A stretch of DNA of 64,000 nt from Rhodocyclaceae bacterium (GTDB taxonomy: Bacteria; Pseudomonadota; Gammaproteobacteria; Burkholderiales; Rhodocyclaceae). The stretch covers positions 124,001 through 188,000 of the forward strand of contig JAQTNA010000001.1 of assembly GCA_028714035.1 (NCBI GenBank). Reading direction: 5' to 3'. A program made the position numbers and the translations under genes. A model generated the notes under the pieces. That model was given only the letters and a program-made list of their open reading frames with translations. It was not told the origin of the DNA and searched no databases. Below are positions 17,933 to 27,904 of the stretch, one piece after another (position 1 is the first letter of the stretch; every line of letters starts with the position of its first letter).

Positions 17933-17967
17933 CAAGATTCTAATTGCCAATAGGGGAGAAATCGCCT
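17842..17967 (+). promoter_or_regulatory. Alternative hairpins around the pccA start
   Basis: Segment AAATCGCCT (17872-17880) pairs with AGGCGATTT (17899-17907), extended by GCACGC/GCGTGC. The same strand 17899-17913 is also an exact 15-base reverse complement of pccA codons at 17953-17967. The second pairing would put the ribosome site (GGAGGTGA, 17914-17921) and the start codon in its loop. The two structures exclude each other, and the leader ORF is read through both. A smaller hairpin GCCGC-GTA-GCGGC lies at 17845-17857. Regulation is inferred; the pairing is seen. Confidence 0.55.
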
Positions 17968-19928
17968 GCCGCGTCATCAAGACCGCCCGCAAGATGGGCA
18001 TCAAGACGGTGGCCGTTTATTCCGAGGCGGACAAGGACGCCCTGCACGTGGAACTGGCCGACGAGGCCGTTTGCATCGGGCCCGCGCCTTCCAAGGAATC
18101 CTACCTGGTCGCCGACAAGATCATCGCCGCCTGCAAGCAGACGGGGGCCGAGGCGGTACATCCGGGTTACGGCTTCCTGTCGGAGAACTCCGAATTCTCC
18201 CGGCGCCTGGAAGAGGCGGGCGTCAAGTTCATCGGGCCCAAGCATTATTCCAGCAGCAAGATGGGCGACAAGATCGAGTCCAAGAAGCTGGCACAGGCCG
18301 CCAAGGTCAACACCATCCCCGGTTACAACGCGGCCATCTCCGGCCCGGCCGAGGCGGTGGAGATCGCCAAGGGCATCGGCTACCCGGTGATGATCAAGGC
18401 CTCCGCCGGCGGCGGCGGCAAGGGCCTGCGCGTGGCCTTCAACGACCAGGAAGCCTTCGAGGGTTTCGCCTCCTGCGTCAATGAGGCCAGGAACGCCTTC
18501 GGCGACGATCGCGTGTTCATCGAGAAGTACGTGCTGGAGCCGCGCCACATCGAGATCCAGGTGCTGGGCGATTCCTTCGGCAACTATGTTTATCTGAACG
18601 AGCGCGATTGCTCCATCCAGCGCCGCCACCAGAAGGTCATCGAGGAGGCGCCGTCACCTTTCGTGGACTCGGCCATGCGCCGCGCCATGGGTGAGCAGGC
18701 GGTGGCCCTGGCCCGGGCCGTGAATTACGAGTCCGCCGGCACGGTGGAATTCGTCGTCGGCGCCGACAAGAGCTTCTACTTCCTGGAAATGAACACCCGA
18801 CTCCAGGTGGAACATCCGGTCACGGAATACATCACCGGCCTGGACCTGGTGGAGCTCATGATTCGTGTGGCGGCCGGCGAGAAGCTGCCGCTCACCCAGG
18901 ATGACGTGAAGTTGAACGGCTGGGCCATGGAATGCCGGATCAACGCCGAGGATCCCTTCCGCGGCTTCCTGCCTTCCACCGGCCGCCTGGTGAAGTTCCA
19001 GCCGCCCGCCGAGGAGGCGGGGCACGTGCGCGTGGATACCGGCGTCTATGAGGGCGGCGAGATTTCCATGTTCTACGACTCCATGATCGCCAAGCTGATC
19101 GTGCACGGCGCGACGCGGGAGCAGGCGATTCAGCGCATGAGGGACGCCCTGAACGGCTTCGTCATCCGCGGCATCTCGTCCAACATCCCCTTCCAGGCGG
19201 CGCTGATGCAGCATCCGCGCTTCCAGTCGGGGCATTTCAACACCGGCTTCATCGCCGAGGAGTATCCGAAAGGCTTCAGTCCCGAGATGGTGCCCCACGA
19301 CGATCCGGCGTTGCTGGTGTCGGTCGCGGCCTACGTGCATCGCAGCTACGTGGACCGGCAGGCCTCGGTGTCCGGCCAACTCCCCGGCCACGAGCTGAGG
19401 GTGGGCGATGCCTGGGTGGTGGTGAAGGTGGTGGAAGGTGGCCAGAACGAGAGCCATCCGGTGGTCGTGAAGGGCATTCCCGGCGGCTACGAGGTGGAAT
19501 ACAAGGGCGAGAAGTACGAAATCCTCTCCGGCTGGAAGCTGGGCGAGGCGCTGTTCCGCGGCACCTGCAACAATGAGCCGATCTGCCTCCAGGTGGAGCG
19601 GCACCGCATGAAGCACCGCCTGTTCCACTGGGGTACGCGCCAGGACTTCATGGTACTCACCGCCCGGGCCGCCGAGCTTCAGGCCCTCATGCCGGACAAG
19701 CCCAAGCCCGACCTGTCCCGCTTCCTGCTCTCTCCCATGCCCGGCCTGCTGCGCGAAATCGCGGTGAGGGTTGGCCAGGAGGTGAAGGCGGGCGAGAAGC
19801 TGGCGGTGATCGAGGCCATGAAGATGGAAAACATCCTGAAGGCCGAGCAGGATTGCGTGGTGTCCAAGGTCGTGGCCAAGGCCGGCGACAGCCTGGCGGT
19901 GGACGAGGTGATCATCGAGTTCAAGTAA
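17925..19928 (+). CDS. pccA: Propionyl-CoA (acyl-CoA) carboxylase alpha subunit, biotin-containing
   Basis: A 667-residue chain with an N-terminal biotin carboxylase (residues 1-450: ANRGEIACR, KASAGGGGKGLR, ATP-grasp, EMNTRLQVEHPVTE), a linker, and a C-terminal biotinyl domain with AMKME (Lys about 633). It carboxylates its own biotin with bicarbonate and ATP for PccB. GGAGGTGA three bases before the ATG is a near-perfect ribosome site. The first 12 codons use rare triplets such as AGG, ATT and CTA, unlike the rest of the gene. A terminator follows. Confidence 0.94.
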   Translation: MFNKILIANRGEIACRVIKTARKMGIKTVAVYSEADKDALHVELADEAVCIGPAPSKESYLVADKIIAACKQTGAEAVHPGYGFLSENSEFSRRLEEAGVKFIGPKHYSSSKMGDKIESKKLAQAAKVNTIPGYNAAISGPAEAVEIAKGIGYPVMIKASAGGGGKGLRVAFNDQEAFEGFASCVNEARNAFGDDRVFIEKYVLEPRHIEIQVLGDSFGNYVYLNERDCSIQRRHQKVIEEAPSPFVDSAMRRAMGEQAVALARAVNYESAGTVEFVVGADKSFYFLEMNTRLQVEHPVTEYITGLDLVELMIRVAAGEKLPLTQDDVKLNGWAMECRINAEDPFRGFLPSTGRLVKFQPPAEEAGHVRVDTGVYEGGEISMFYDSMIAKLIVHGATREQAIQRMRDALNGFVIRGISSNIPFQAALMQHPRFQSGHFNTGFIAEEYPKGFSPEMVPHDDPALLVSVAAYVHRSYVDRQASVSGQLPGHELRVGDAWVVVKVVEGGQNESHPVVVKGIPGGYEVEYKGEKYEILSGWKLGEALFRGTCNNEPICLQVERHRMKHRLFHWGTRQDFMVLTARAAELQALMPDKPKPDLSRFLLSPMPGLLREIAVRVGQEVKAGEKLAVIEAMKMENILKAEQDCVVSKVVAKAGDSLAVDEVIIEFK

Positions 19929-19942
19929 GACTTTCATCCTGG

Positions 19943-19979
19943 AAAACAGCCGGTTTCCGCGTCGGGCCGGCTGTTTTTT
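19943..19979 (+). terminator. Rho-independent terminator of the pcc block
   Basis: AAAACAGCCGG pairs with CCGGCTGTTTTTT (stem CAGCCGG 19947-19953 with CCGGCTG 19967-19973, then six T). It lies 15 bases after the pccA stop, a textbook layout. Confidence 0.88.
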
Positions 19980-20024
19980 CTGGTTTCGATGTGACGAAAC
20001 GTGCGGGGTTCTGAAATCGGGGCC

Positions 20025-20033
20025 TGATATACT
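20025..20033 (+). promoter_or_regulatory. Extended -10 promoter before the carbonic anhydrase gene
   Basis: TGATATACT contains a TG-N-TATACT extended -10 element 52 bases before the start codon, just after the pcc terminator. A good -35 hexamer is not evident, which is usual for extended -10 promoters. Confidence 0.45.
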
Positions 20034-20084
20034 TTGACGGATCCCGGCTTGCCCCGGCTTTTTATATTTTTCGGAGACTCCCGC

Positions 20085-20870
20085 ATGAAGCTTCATATCG
20101 CCCTGGCCTTTGCCGCCACCCTGCCGTTTGCCGCTTATGCCGCGGAAAAGCAGGCCGAAAAACACGCCGAACATGCGCACCATGCGCCGCACTGGAGCTA
20201 CGAGGGGGAGGCCGGCCCCGCCAAGTGGGGCAAGCTGGAAAAGGAATTCGGCACCTGCGCCCTGGGCAAGGTCCAGTCGCCGATTGACATCTCGACCAAG
20301 ACGGCCGGCAAGTCCAGCCTGGGCGCCATCGCCTTCGCCTACCAGCCGACCTCGCTCAAGGTCATAGATAACGGCCATACCATACAGGCCAACGTCGAGG
20401 GCGGGAGCTCCATCAGCATCGGCGGCCAGACCTATGAATTGAAGCAGTTCCACTTCCACCGCCCCTCCGAGGAGAAGATTGACGGCAAGTCCTATGAGCT
20501 CGTGGCGCACATGGTGCACAAGAGCGCGGACGGCAAGCTGGCCGTGGTGGCGGTTCTGTTCAAGCAGGGCGCGGAGAATGCCCTGCTCCAGAAGATATGG
20601 GATGGTGTGCCCAGAGAAGTGGGCAAGGAAGTCGCCGCGGCGGGTGTCAGCTTCAACCCGGCCGACCTGCTGCCGGGCAAGCGTAGCTACTACAACTTCT
20701 CCGGCTCCCTCACCACCCCGCCCTGCTCCGAGGGCGTGAACTGGTTCGTGTTGAGCACGCCGGTGGAAGCCTCCCGCGTGCAGATCGCCCGCTTCGGCGC
20801 CATGTACCCGATGAATGCCCGACCGACCCAGCCGGTCAATAAGCGCACCGTCCAGCTCGGCGGCGAGTAA
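20085..20870 (+). CDS. Alpha-class carbonic anhydrase, periplasmic
   Basis: A 261-residue zinc enzyme that interconverts CO2 and bicarbonate. It has a signal peptide (cleavage near AAYA-AEK), a His-rich mature start, QSPIDI, then the three zinc ligands His123, His125 (FHFH) and His142 (HMVH), and the C-terminal [15 protein letters not shown] at 20085 follows CGGAG and starts the signal peptide. It is a single-gene unit after the carboxylase genes; supply of bicarbonate for carboxylation is a plausible but unproven link. Confidence 0.93.
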   Translation: MKLHIALAFAATLPFAAYAAEKQAEKHAEHAHHAPHWSYEGEAGPAKWGKLEKEFGTCALGKVQSPIDISTKTAGKSSLGAIAFAYQPTSLKVIDNGHTIQANVEGGSSISIGGQTYELKQFHFHRPSEEKIDGKSYELVAHMVHKSADGKLAVVAVLFKQGAENALLQKIWDGVPREVGKEVAAAGVSFNPADLLPGKRSYYNFSGSLTTPPCSEGVNWFVLSTPVEASRVQIARFGAMYPMNARPTQPVNKRTVQLGGE

Positions 20871-20907
20871 CGCATCAAGGTAAAAGTCGCGAAGCGACTC
20901 ATGATGC

Positions 20908-20945
20908 TCCCCTTGCCCCCTTGTGGGAGAGGGGCCGGGGGGGCG
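20908..20945. repeat. G-rich palindromic repeat before ilvD
   Basis: CCCCTTGCCCCCTT and GTGGGAGAGGGGCC form imperfect arms of the CCCTC/GAGGG class, in the gap between the carbonic anhydrase and ilvD. A short GTCGCGAAGCGAC hairpin lies just before it (about 20886-20898). Confidence 0.45.
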
Positions 20946-21061
20946 AGGGAGCGGGGCCTTGCCGGATCGCACCGGCCAGGCCCGGCTTCGTTTTCCCCAT
21001 GGCCCGTTCTTCCCTTGCCTCGGGTAGAATTCCCCTCTTCGCTTTTGCCCCGGAGTCCGTC

Positions 21062-22915
21062 ATGCCCCAGTACCGTTCCCGCACGTCCACCCACGGCCGC
21101 AACATGGCTGGCGCTCGCGCCCTGTGGCGCGCCACGGGCATGAAGGATGGCGATTTCGGCAAACCCATCATCGCCGTGGTGAATTCCTTCACCCAGTTCG
21201 TGCCGGGCCACGTGCACCTGAAGGACATGGGCCAGTTGGTGGCGCGCGAAATCGAGGCGGCGGGCGGCATCGCCAAGGAATTCAACACCATCGCCATAGA
21301 CGACGGCATCGCCATGGGCCACGCGGGGATGCTGTACTCGCTCCCCAGCCGGGAACTGATCGCCGATTCCGTGGAATACATGGCCAACGCCCATTGCGCC
21401 GACGCCCTGGTGTGCATCTCCAACTGCGACAAGATCACCCCCGGCATGTTGATGGCGGCGCTGCGCCTCAACATCCCCGCCGTGTTCGTCTCCGGCGGCC
21501 CGATGGAAGCGGGAAAAGTGCAGTGGGGCGGCAAGACCATCAAGGTGGACTTGATTGACGCCATGATCAAGGCGGGCGACCAGAGCGTGTCCGACCAGGA
21601 CGTGGACAACTTCGAGCGCTCTTCCTGCCCCACCTGCGGTTCCTGCTCCGGCATGTTTACCGCCAACTCCATGAACTGCCTGACGGAAGCGCTGGGGCTT
21701 TCCCTTCCCGGCAACGGCTCCCTCATGGCCACCCATGCGGATCGGAAGGAGTTGTTCCTCAAGGCCGGCCGCACCGCCGTGGAACTGTGCCGGCGCTGGT
21801 ACGAACAGGACGACGCCTCGGTGCTGCCCCGTTCCATCGCCAGCTTCGGCGCCTTCGAGAACGCCATGAGCCTGGACGTGGCCATGGGCGGCTCCACCAA
21901 TACGGTGCTGCACCTCCTGGCGGCGGCCCGGGAGGCGGGCGTTGCCTTCGGCATGAAGGATATTGATCACGTGTCCCGCCGCGTGCCCTGCCTGTGCAAG
22001 GTGGCCCCCGCCACCCAGGACTACCACATGGAAGACGTGCACCGGGCGGGCGGCATCATGTCCATCCTGGGCGAGCTGGACCGGGCCGGCCTCCTGAACC
22101 GGGATCTGCCCACGGTGCACAGCCCGACCCTGGCGGCGGCCCTGGATAGCTACGACATCAAGCGCACGTCGGACGCCGCGGTGCATGAATTCTTCCGCGC
22201 CGCCCCGGGTGGCGTGCCGACCCAGGTGGCCTTCTCCCAGTCCCGGCGCTACGACAGCCTGGACGACAACCGGGAAAAGGGCTGCATCCGGGACAAGGCC
22301 CATGCCTATTCCCAGGATGGCGGCCTGGCCGTGCTCTACGGCAACATCGCCAAAAACGGCTGCATCGTCAAGACCGCGGGGGTGGACGACAGCATCCTGA
22401 AGTTCACCGGCCGCGCCCGGGTCTACGAGAGCCAGGACGATGCCGTGGCAGGCATCCTGAGCGAGGAAGTGGTGGCCGGTGACGTGGTGGTGGTGCGCTA
22501 CGAGGGCCCGAAGGGCGGTCCCGGCATGCAGGAGATGCTCTATCCGACTTCGTACCTGAAATCCCGCGGCCTGGGCAAGCAATGTGCCCTCCTGACCGAC
22601 GGCCGTTTCTCCGGCGGCACCTCGGGCCTGTCCATCGGCCACTGCTCGCCGGAGGCCGCCTCGGGCGGCGCCATCGGCCTGGTGGAAACGGGCGACACCA
22701 TCGAGATTGACATCCCGAACCGCAGCATTCACCTGGCGGTGTCGGCCGACGAGATGACCCGGCGCCTGGCGGACATGGAGGAGCGGGGCGACAAGGCCTG
22801 GCAGCCGCTGAATCGGGATCGGGTGGTTTCCCCGGCGCTTCAGGTCTATGCCGCCATGACCACCTCGGCGGATACCGGCGCCGTTCGGGACGTGAGCCAG
22901 CTCAGCCGGCGCTGA
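21062..22915 (+). CDS. ilvD: Dihydroxy-acid dehydratase
   Basis: A 617-residue Fe-S dehydratase of the branched-chain amino acid pathway (2,3-dihydroxyisovalerate to 2-oxoisovalerate). Cluster Cys lie in [11 protein letters not shown] and [16 protein letters not shown]; the C-terminal [11 protein letters not shown] and GHCSPEA blocks are present. The ATG at 21062 begins the conserved [17 protein letters not shown]; upstream in-frame codons fall in repeat DNA. It stands alone between carbonic anhydrase and a convergent kinase gene. Confidence 0.95.
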   Translation: MPQYRSRTSTHGRNMAGARALWRATGMKDGDFGKPIIAVVNSFTQFVPGHVHLKDMGQLVAREIEAAGGIAKEFNTIAIDDGIAMGHAGMLYSLPSRELIADSVEYMANAHCADALVCISNCDKITPGMLMAALRLNIPAVFVSGGPMEAGKVQWGGKTIKVDLIDAMIKAGDQSVSDQDVDNFERSSCPTCGSCSGMFTANSMNCLTEALGLSLPGNGSLMATHADRKELFLKAGRTAVELCRRWYEQDDASVLPRSIASFGAFENAMSLDVAMGGSTNTVLHLLAAAREAGVAFGMKDIDHVSRRVPCLCKVAPATQDYHMEDVHRAGGIMSILGELDRAGLLNRDLPTVHSPTLAAALDSYDIKRTSDAAVHEFFRAAPGGVPTQVAFSQSRRYDSLDDNREKGCIRDKAHAYSQDGGLAVLYGNIAKNGCIVKTAGVDDSILKFTGRARVYESQDDAVAGILSEEVVAGDVVVVRYEGPKGGPGMQEMLYPTSYLKSRGLGKQCALLTDGRFSGGTSGLSIGHCSPEAASGGAIGLVETGDTIEIDIPNRSIHLAVSADEMTRRLADMEERGDKAWQPLNRDRVVSPALQVYAAMTTSADTGAVRDVSQLSRR

Positions 22916-22931
22916 TCAGGGCCGTCTACGC

Positions 22932-22957
22932 ACCCCGCGGAGCTCGTTCTGCGGGGT
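22932..22957. terminator. Hairpin between convergent ilvD and kinase genes
   Basis: ACCCCGC (22932-22938) and GCGGGGT (22951-22957) pair across a 12-base loop in the short gap between two converging genes. There is no T-run, so it may act as a weak or factor-dependent bidirectional terminator. Confidence 0.4.
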
Positions 22958-22975
22958 AGTCGGCCGGGCGGTCGT

Positions 22976-24958
22976 CTACTTCACAGGCAGCCATTTTAGG
23001 AGCATGGCGTAGAGGACGTCGGCGACGATGGGTTTCGTCATGAAGTCATTCATGCCGGCCGTGAGGCATTTGTCCCGATCTTCCCTGAAGGCGTTCGCGG
23101 TCATCGCGATGATCGGCGTGGATTCCCGTCCCGGCAATTGGCGAATCCGGCGCGTTGCCTCCAGGCCATCCATCCTGGGCATTTGCATGTCCATGAGGAT
23201 CAGGTCGTAGGCTCCCCGGCGGGCCATGTCCACCGCCTCGGCGCCGTTGTTCGCGATGTCGGCGGCCAGGCCGGTCGGGCTCAGGAATTCCAGGGCCACC
23301 ATCTGATTGATGTCATCGTCTTCCACGAGCAGAACCTTCCTGCCGGCGAAGGCTCCGGCCATGCTCGCGCCTGTCACCGCCCGTGGAGAGGCCTCCTGCG
23401 TCTCATCCGCGACCGAGGCGCTCTTCTTCAGCCGGGCGGTGAACCAGAAAGTGCTGCCCTGGACCGGAGCGCTGCGAACACCCGCCTTCCCCCCCATCAA
23501 TTGCGCCAGCTTGCGGGAAATGGCCAGGCCGAGCCCGGTGCCGCCATATTGCCGGGAGATGGAGTTGTCAGCCTGTTCGAATGCCGAGAACAGGCGCGCG
23601 GCGTGCTCCGGATCCACGCCGATGCCCGTATCTTCCACCTCGAAGTGCAGGAGGACCCGATCGGCATCCTCTTCCAGTGCCCGGGTTCGAATCGTGACCG
23701 TGCCGGTTGCCGTGAATTTGACGGCGTTGTTGGCGTAATTGAGCAGGGCCTGGGTCAGCCGGGTAGGGTCGCCCGTCAGGCGGCGCGGGAGGTCACCGGT
23801 ATCCATTACCAGTTTGAGGCCCTTGGCATCCACCTTGGGCGAGATGATCGCCGCCACGTTCTCCAGGATGCCCTCGACGCCGAAGTCCCTTTCCTCCAGC
23901 GTGAGCTTGTCCGCCTCGATCTTGGATAGATCGAGGATGTCGTTGATGACGTTGAGCAGATGGGTGGAGGCCGTGCCGATCCGGTCGAGCTGTGCCATCT
24001 GCTTGTCGGTGGCTCCGCCCATGCGCATGACGTGCGCCATGCCCAGGATGGCGTTCATGGGGGTCCGGATCTCGTGGCTCATGTTGGCCAGAAACGCGGA
24101 CTTCGCCTTCGTCGCCGCTTCGGCCAGTTCCTTGGCGGCCTGCAACTCCTGGTTTGCCAGGGAGAGCTCGTTCGTGCGATCGGCCACCCGGATTTCCAGT
24201 TCGTTCTGGTAGGCCGTCAATGATTTCCTGCCGCTGTCCACTTCCGCCAGCAGTGAATTGAAGTTGTTTACCAGGTCGCCAATTTCGTCCTCGGCGGCAG
24301 GGATGTTCCGTGGGCTGAAGTCCTGCCGTAGCCGCACGTCCGTTGCCGCATCCGCCAGGAGGCGGATCGGCCGGATGATGCGGTCGAGCAGGCGTATGGC
24401 CAGAAACAGGAGCAATGCGCCGCCGGCGACCCCGACCAGAAAGGCCACGCCCAAGGCCCTGAAATAACTGTGCCAATAATTGTCGAGCCGCGCATGGACG
24501 AATACGGTGCCGACGGGGGAATTGTCCACCACGATGGGCAGGTGCAGGGTGGCGGTGGGGCCGAGTGGCGCGATATGCGAATGCTCTGGCCCGAGGCCAC
24601 GCGCATCCGGCGGAAGCCATTGATCATCGCCATAGCTGGCCAGCCTGCGGCCGTCGGTCTGGTACAGGGCGGCGGCCTGGATTTCCGGGTAGGCCTTGAG
24701 CATTACCAGGACGTCGTGGGCGGCCGTCGCGTCGTGGAAGGCGACCGCCGCACTCCCCGCCACGCCCGCTGCGTTGGCGGCCGCAGTCAGGGAACGTTGA
24801 ATGTCTTCGCGCTGATTATTGAGCATCAGCCCGGCTGCCGTAAGCAGCGCAAGGCCGATGCCCAGCGCCGTGGCCGCCAGGATCAGCCGTGCCAGGGCGT
24901 AGCGGATGGACCGCCGGCCGCCGGCCGATGGGGGCGGCGAGGGGTTATTCATAGACAT
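22976..24958 (-). CDS. Hybrid sensor histidine kinase with receiver domain
   Basis: A 660-residue membrane kinase. Order: transmembrane helix (about 20-45), periplasmic CHASE8-like sensor, second helix (about 170-195), HAMP, HisKA with [11 protein letters not shown] (His295), HATPase (GTGLGLAI), and a C-terminal receiver with phospho-acceptor Asp590 in [10 protein letters not shown]. It would phosphorylate itself and relay to its own receiver; no separate output protein is encoded beside it. The start overlaps the end of the YfiR-like gene by 14 bases, and a TonB receptor follows further upstream, forming one minus-strand unit. Confidence 0.9.
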   Translation of the reverse strand: MSMNNPSPPPSAGGRRSIRYALARLILAATALGIGLALLTAAGLMLNNQREDIQRSLTAAANAAGVAGSAAVAFHDATAAHDVLVMLKAYPEIQAAALYQTDGRRLASYGDDQWLPPDARGLGPEHSHIAPLGPTATLHLPIVVDNSPVGTVFVHARLDNYWHSYFRALGVAFLVGVAGGALLLFLAIRLLDRIIRPIRLLADAATDVRLRQDFSPRNIPAAEDEIGDLVNNFNSLLAEVDSGRKSLTAYQNELEIRVADRTNELSLANQELQAAKELAEAATKAKSAFLANMSHEIRTPMNAILGMAHVMRMGGATDKQMAQLDRIGTASTHLLNVINDILDLSKIEADKLTLEERDFGVEGILENVAAIISPKVDAKGLKLVMDTGDLPRRLTGDPTRLTQALLNYANNAVKFTATGTVTIRTRALEEDADRVLLHFEVEDTGIGVDPEHAARLFSAFEQADNSISRQYGGTGLGLAISRKLAQLMGGKAGVRSAPVQGSTFWFTARLKKSASVADETQEASPRAVTGASMAGAFAGRKVLLVEDDDINQMVALEFLSPTGLAADIANNGAEAVDMARRGAYDLILMDMQMPRMDGLEATRRIRQLPGRESTPIIAMTANAFREDRDKCLTAGMNDFMTKPIVADVLYAMLLKWLPVK

Positions 24959-25484
24959 GGCGCGCGAGGCGCAACAGTTGCGGAGAGAGGTGGATGCCCG
25001 CTCGCCTGATCTCCGCCAGGTTGATATCGAAACGGGTGCCCGATTCCTCGAAGACGATCTCGATCATACCCCCCTCCCGGGCGAAGCCCGGATAGGCGCT
25101 GATCGTGAGAGTCTGTCTCAGGGCGTGTTGATCCACCGCCGCGTTCCAGCGTTGGCGCGAGTCCACGTACAGTGCCCGGCAGTCGTCGGAGCGGCCGGTA
25201 TAGCGCGCGACGGACAACTCGCCACCCCATAACTTGCGGCCGGAAAGGGCCATGAAGGCCTCGACCTGGAGAGGATCGGCGACCGCAATGCACAGTCGTC
25301 CCTGCGCCGTGCCGGCGTTACCGTCCCGGGGAACTTCGGAAAACTTCAGGAAATTGAACACCATCGCCGACCGGAGCGATTGTTCGCTGGGCAAATCCGC
25401 GGCCAGTGCCGGTGCGCAGCGGTACATCGCCATGGCCAGCAGGAACAGGGCGTGGACGAAACGATACCTCATGACGAATGCCAT
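24945..25484 (-). CDS. YfiR/DUF4154-family periplasmic protein
   Basis: A 179-residue protein with a signal peptide (cleavage near ALAADLP) and a YfiR-like domain: [13 protein letters not shown], a Cys-containing IAVADP strand, and the closing [30 protein letters not shown] motif. YfiR proteins bind and restrain membrane signalling partners in the periplasm. Here the partner is probably the CHASE8-type kinase encoded in overlap downstream. Start at the ATG 25482-25484; ATG 25472 is an alternative. Confidence 0.85.
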   Translation of the reverse strand: MAFVMRYRFVHALFLLAMAMYRCAPALAADLPSEQSLRSAMVFNFLKFSEVPRDGNAGTAQGRLCIAVADPLQVEAFMALSGRKLWGGELSVARYTGRSDDCRALYVDSRQRWNAAVDQHALRQTLTISAYPGFAREGGMIEIVFEESGTRFDINLAEIRRAGIHLSPQLLRLARHVYE

Positions 25485-25544
25485 CACGATACGATCACCA
25501 TTCCGAGCGCACCATCTCTGACGGGGTCTGCATGCTGGAAAGCG

Positions 25545-27605
25545 TTAGAGCTTGTACCGCAGTTCCGCAAACAGGCTACGCCCCGGCAGCGGTAGATAAT
25601 TGGGGATGGCGGTGCTGGTGTATTCCCAGGCGTCCGTGCCGAACAGGTTGCGCACCGACGCGGCCAATTCCCAGTCCTTGCGCGGCGAATAGCGAATCGT
25701 GGTGTCCACGATCGTGTATGCGTCCAGAGGTGGGCGCGGGTCGGTGGTCGGAATCAGATGCCTGCCGGTTCGGGTGGCTTGCACGTTCCAGTTCCAGCCG
25801 GGTCCGACCGCCCAGTCGCCGCGCAGGTAGGCAGACTGTTTCGGCACGTTGAAGGTGCGGAACGGGGAATAGTCTTCGCTGCGGGTGCTGAGGGAACCCG
25901 CCAGACGGAGCGACCGGGTGGCCTGCCACTGGGCCTCCAGTTCGATGCCGCGTGCCGTGAGGTCGCCTATATTCTGGTACTGCTTGGAGGCATCGGCGCC
26001 GATGATATTGAACTGGGAGAACACGTAGAAATCAATCCCGACCTTGAACGTCCTGGAAGCCGCGTAATCGAAGGCCAGATCCCAGGTTCTCGACCGTTCC
26101 GGGGTCAGGTTGGCATTCGGCTTGTTGGAGGCGGTGAGGGAATACAGTTCGAGATACGAGGGGGCGCGGAAGGCGCGGCCATACATCAGTTTCGTGGTCA
26201 GGCTTTCCGTGGTTTGCCAGACCAGCGCCAGACGGGGATTCACCGTTCCGCCGAAGTCGGAGTAATGGTCATAGCGCGCCCCGGCTGTCAGTTCCCAATT
26301 CGGCGAGAGTGTCCACATGTCCTGGACAAAAAGGTAGTTGACTTGCCGAATCTTCTCCGGCGCGAAGGCGTAGGGCGTGCCCGAGAGGTTGACCAAGGGT
26401 CCGCCGGCGGGCAGGGTCGTCCCGTTGGGTCCGGTTCCCTTGTTGACGTAGTGCTCGACGGAATAGAGGTCTTCCGAGTTGCCGCCGCCGCCTACCCGGA
26501 TCGAATGCCCTCTGACGCCGGTATAGAGCCCGCTGACCTCGAATGTGATGCCGCCCTCGGCCGAGCTCTGCTGATTGATGAAGCCGGCGGGGTAGGTTCC
26601 GGTGGCGTCCTTCAAGCCGGGAGGGTTTTCCTGGAAGCCGTTGCCCGACGTGTAGTCAATGCGCGTATAGCGCAGCTCGGCATTGAGCGCCCAGTCCCGC
26701 GCGAATTCCGCATTGCCGTATAGCATCTGAATATTGAGCCGACCGTCGCTGCCCCGTGTCAGGGGGTCCAGAACCGCCGCTCCGGTCAGGCCGATTTCCA
26801 CGTTGCTATGCCGCGAATAATCGGTGTTCAGGTGCCAGTTCCCGCTCGCCATGGAGAAATGGAAATCGGCGTTGTCCCAGCCGTAATGGGCGTACCCGGG
26901 CGCATAGGAAGCGTGGGTACCGTAGGCCAGATCCTTGGTGGTCTGACCGTCACCGGCGATGAAGGGATCGTGGCCGCCGGTGTGCGACAGTTCCGCCGTG
27001 AAGCCGACGTCGTAGCCGTTCCAGTTTCCTCCGTGTTGCACCCAGGCGTCCTGGGAATCGAAACTGCCGACGCGTACGCCGGCCTCCGATTGGGTGATCC
27101 GGCCGGCGGTCTTGGTGACCACGTTGATCACGCCGGCAGAGGCGTCCGAGCCGTAGAGGGCCGAGCCCGGGCCGCGAATGATTTCCACCCGGTCAATCAT
27201 GCTCGTCGGCAGCCCCTTCCAGAATATGCCGGAGGACCACACCAGATCCCTGATCGGCGTGCCATTCACCATCAACAGGGTATGGGTGCCGGCAGCGCCG
27301 CGGAAGGTGACCAGCGGCCGGAATCCGAACAGGTTGGTTCGGATGTAGATGCCCGGGATGCTGCCCAGGATGTCGGTGAGGTTGGTCGCGCCGGTGGCCT
27401 TGATGTCATCCGCCGTGATGACGGACACCACGGAGGGCGCCTTGGACAGTTCCCGCTCCGTGCTGGTGGAGATCTTGACCCTGGATGTCATCAGATCTTC
27501 CAGGCTCAAGGCGAGGAGCTGCTCCACGCCGACGTCGGTGTCCGCCTGCGCGGGGAATGGCGTCAGGATGGCAATAAATGATATGGCAACGGCGAATTTA
27601 CGCAT
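25545..27605 (-). CDS. TonB-dependent outer-membrane receptor
   Basis: A 686-residue receptor with signal peptide (FPAQADT), plug domain (residues about 50-160: SVVSVITADDIKATGATNLTDIL, DRVEIIRGPGSALYGSDA) and a 22-strand barrel ending in aromatic LFAELRYKL. The substrate is unknown; relatives take up siderophores, vitamins or sugars. Co-orientation with the YfiR and CHASE8-kinase genes is a recurring trio, suggesting ligand-dependent signalling rather than simple uptake. The ATG at 27605 begins the signal peptide; the frame is open further upstream but those codons do not look coding. Confidence 0.88.
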   Translation of the reverse strand: MRKFAVAISFIAILTPFPAQADTDVGVEQLLALSLEDLMTSRVKISTSTERELSKAPSVVSVITADDIKATGATNLTDILGSIPGIYIRTNLFGFRPLVTFRGAAGTHTLLMVNGTPIRDLVWSSGIFWKGLPTSMIDRVEIIRGPGSALYGSDASAGVINVVTKTAGRITQSEAGVRVGSFDSQDAWVQHGGNWNGYDVGFTAELSHTGGHDPFIAGDGQTTKDLAYGTHASYAPGYAHYGWDNADFHFSMASGNWHLNTDYSRHSNVEIGLTGAAVLDPLTRGSDGRLNIQMLYGNAEFARDWALNAELRYTRIDYTSGNGFQENPPGLKDATGTYPAGFINQQSSAEGGITFEVSGLYTGVRGHSIRVGGGGNSEDLYSVEHYVNKGTGPNGTTLPAGGPLVNLSGTPYAFAPEKIRQVNYLFVQDMWTLSPNWELTAGARYDHYSDFGGTVNPRLALVWQTTESLTTKLMYGRAFRAPSYLELYSLTASNKPNANLTPERSRTWDLAFDYAASRTFKVGIDFYVFSQFNIIGADASKQYQNIGDLTARGIELEAQWQATRSLRLAGSLSTRSEDYSPFRTFNVPKQSAYLRGDWAVGPGWNWNVQATRTGRHLIPTTDPRPPLDAYTIVDTTIRYSPRKDWELAASVRNLFGTDAWEYTSTAIPNYLPLPGRSLFAELRYKL

Positions 27606-27904
27606 GGCCCCTCTCCCTGGGCTGAGGCAAGACTGCTCCTGGAACGCCGCACGCCGCCCGTCACCGTCATGAAGTGCCAAACGCGACCCGGTCGGGAAAC
27701 GCGCCGCGATAATCGGCAACGGTATCGCGCAGACAGGCCAGCAACATACGCATTGCCGAATATCGGCGCGCCCGGTAAATACTTGAGATGCCATCAGCGC
27801 TAATCCGGTGGGAATCAGGCGCCGCCTGTGGCCATGGAAACGGCATTCCTCCGCGGGAATGGGCCGGCGCGTCGCGGCAGACTCATGGCGGTGCCGAGGG
27901 ATCG
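27606..27904. other. Gap between the TonB receptor and phaC
   Basis: Almost 300 bases with no credible gene. It must hold the promoter of the minus-strand TonB-receptor unit and the 3' end of the phaC transcript. I looked for a cobalamin riboswitch on the minus strand, as is common before TonB receptors, and did not find the B12-box pattern. Confidence 0.5.

Noticed and set aside
23690-23705. GGTTCGAATC, a tRNA T-loop-like sequence
   Set aside because: It is inside the kinase coding region and no cloverleaf can be drawn around it. No tRNA or rRNA gene was found in the window.
27606-27904. Possible cobalamin riboswitch before the TonB receptor
   Set aside because: The characteristic B12-box and core helices are not visible on the minus strand.
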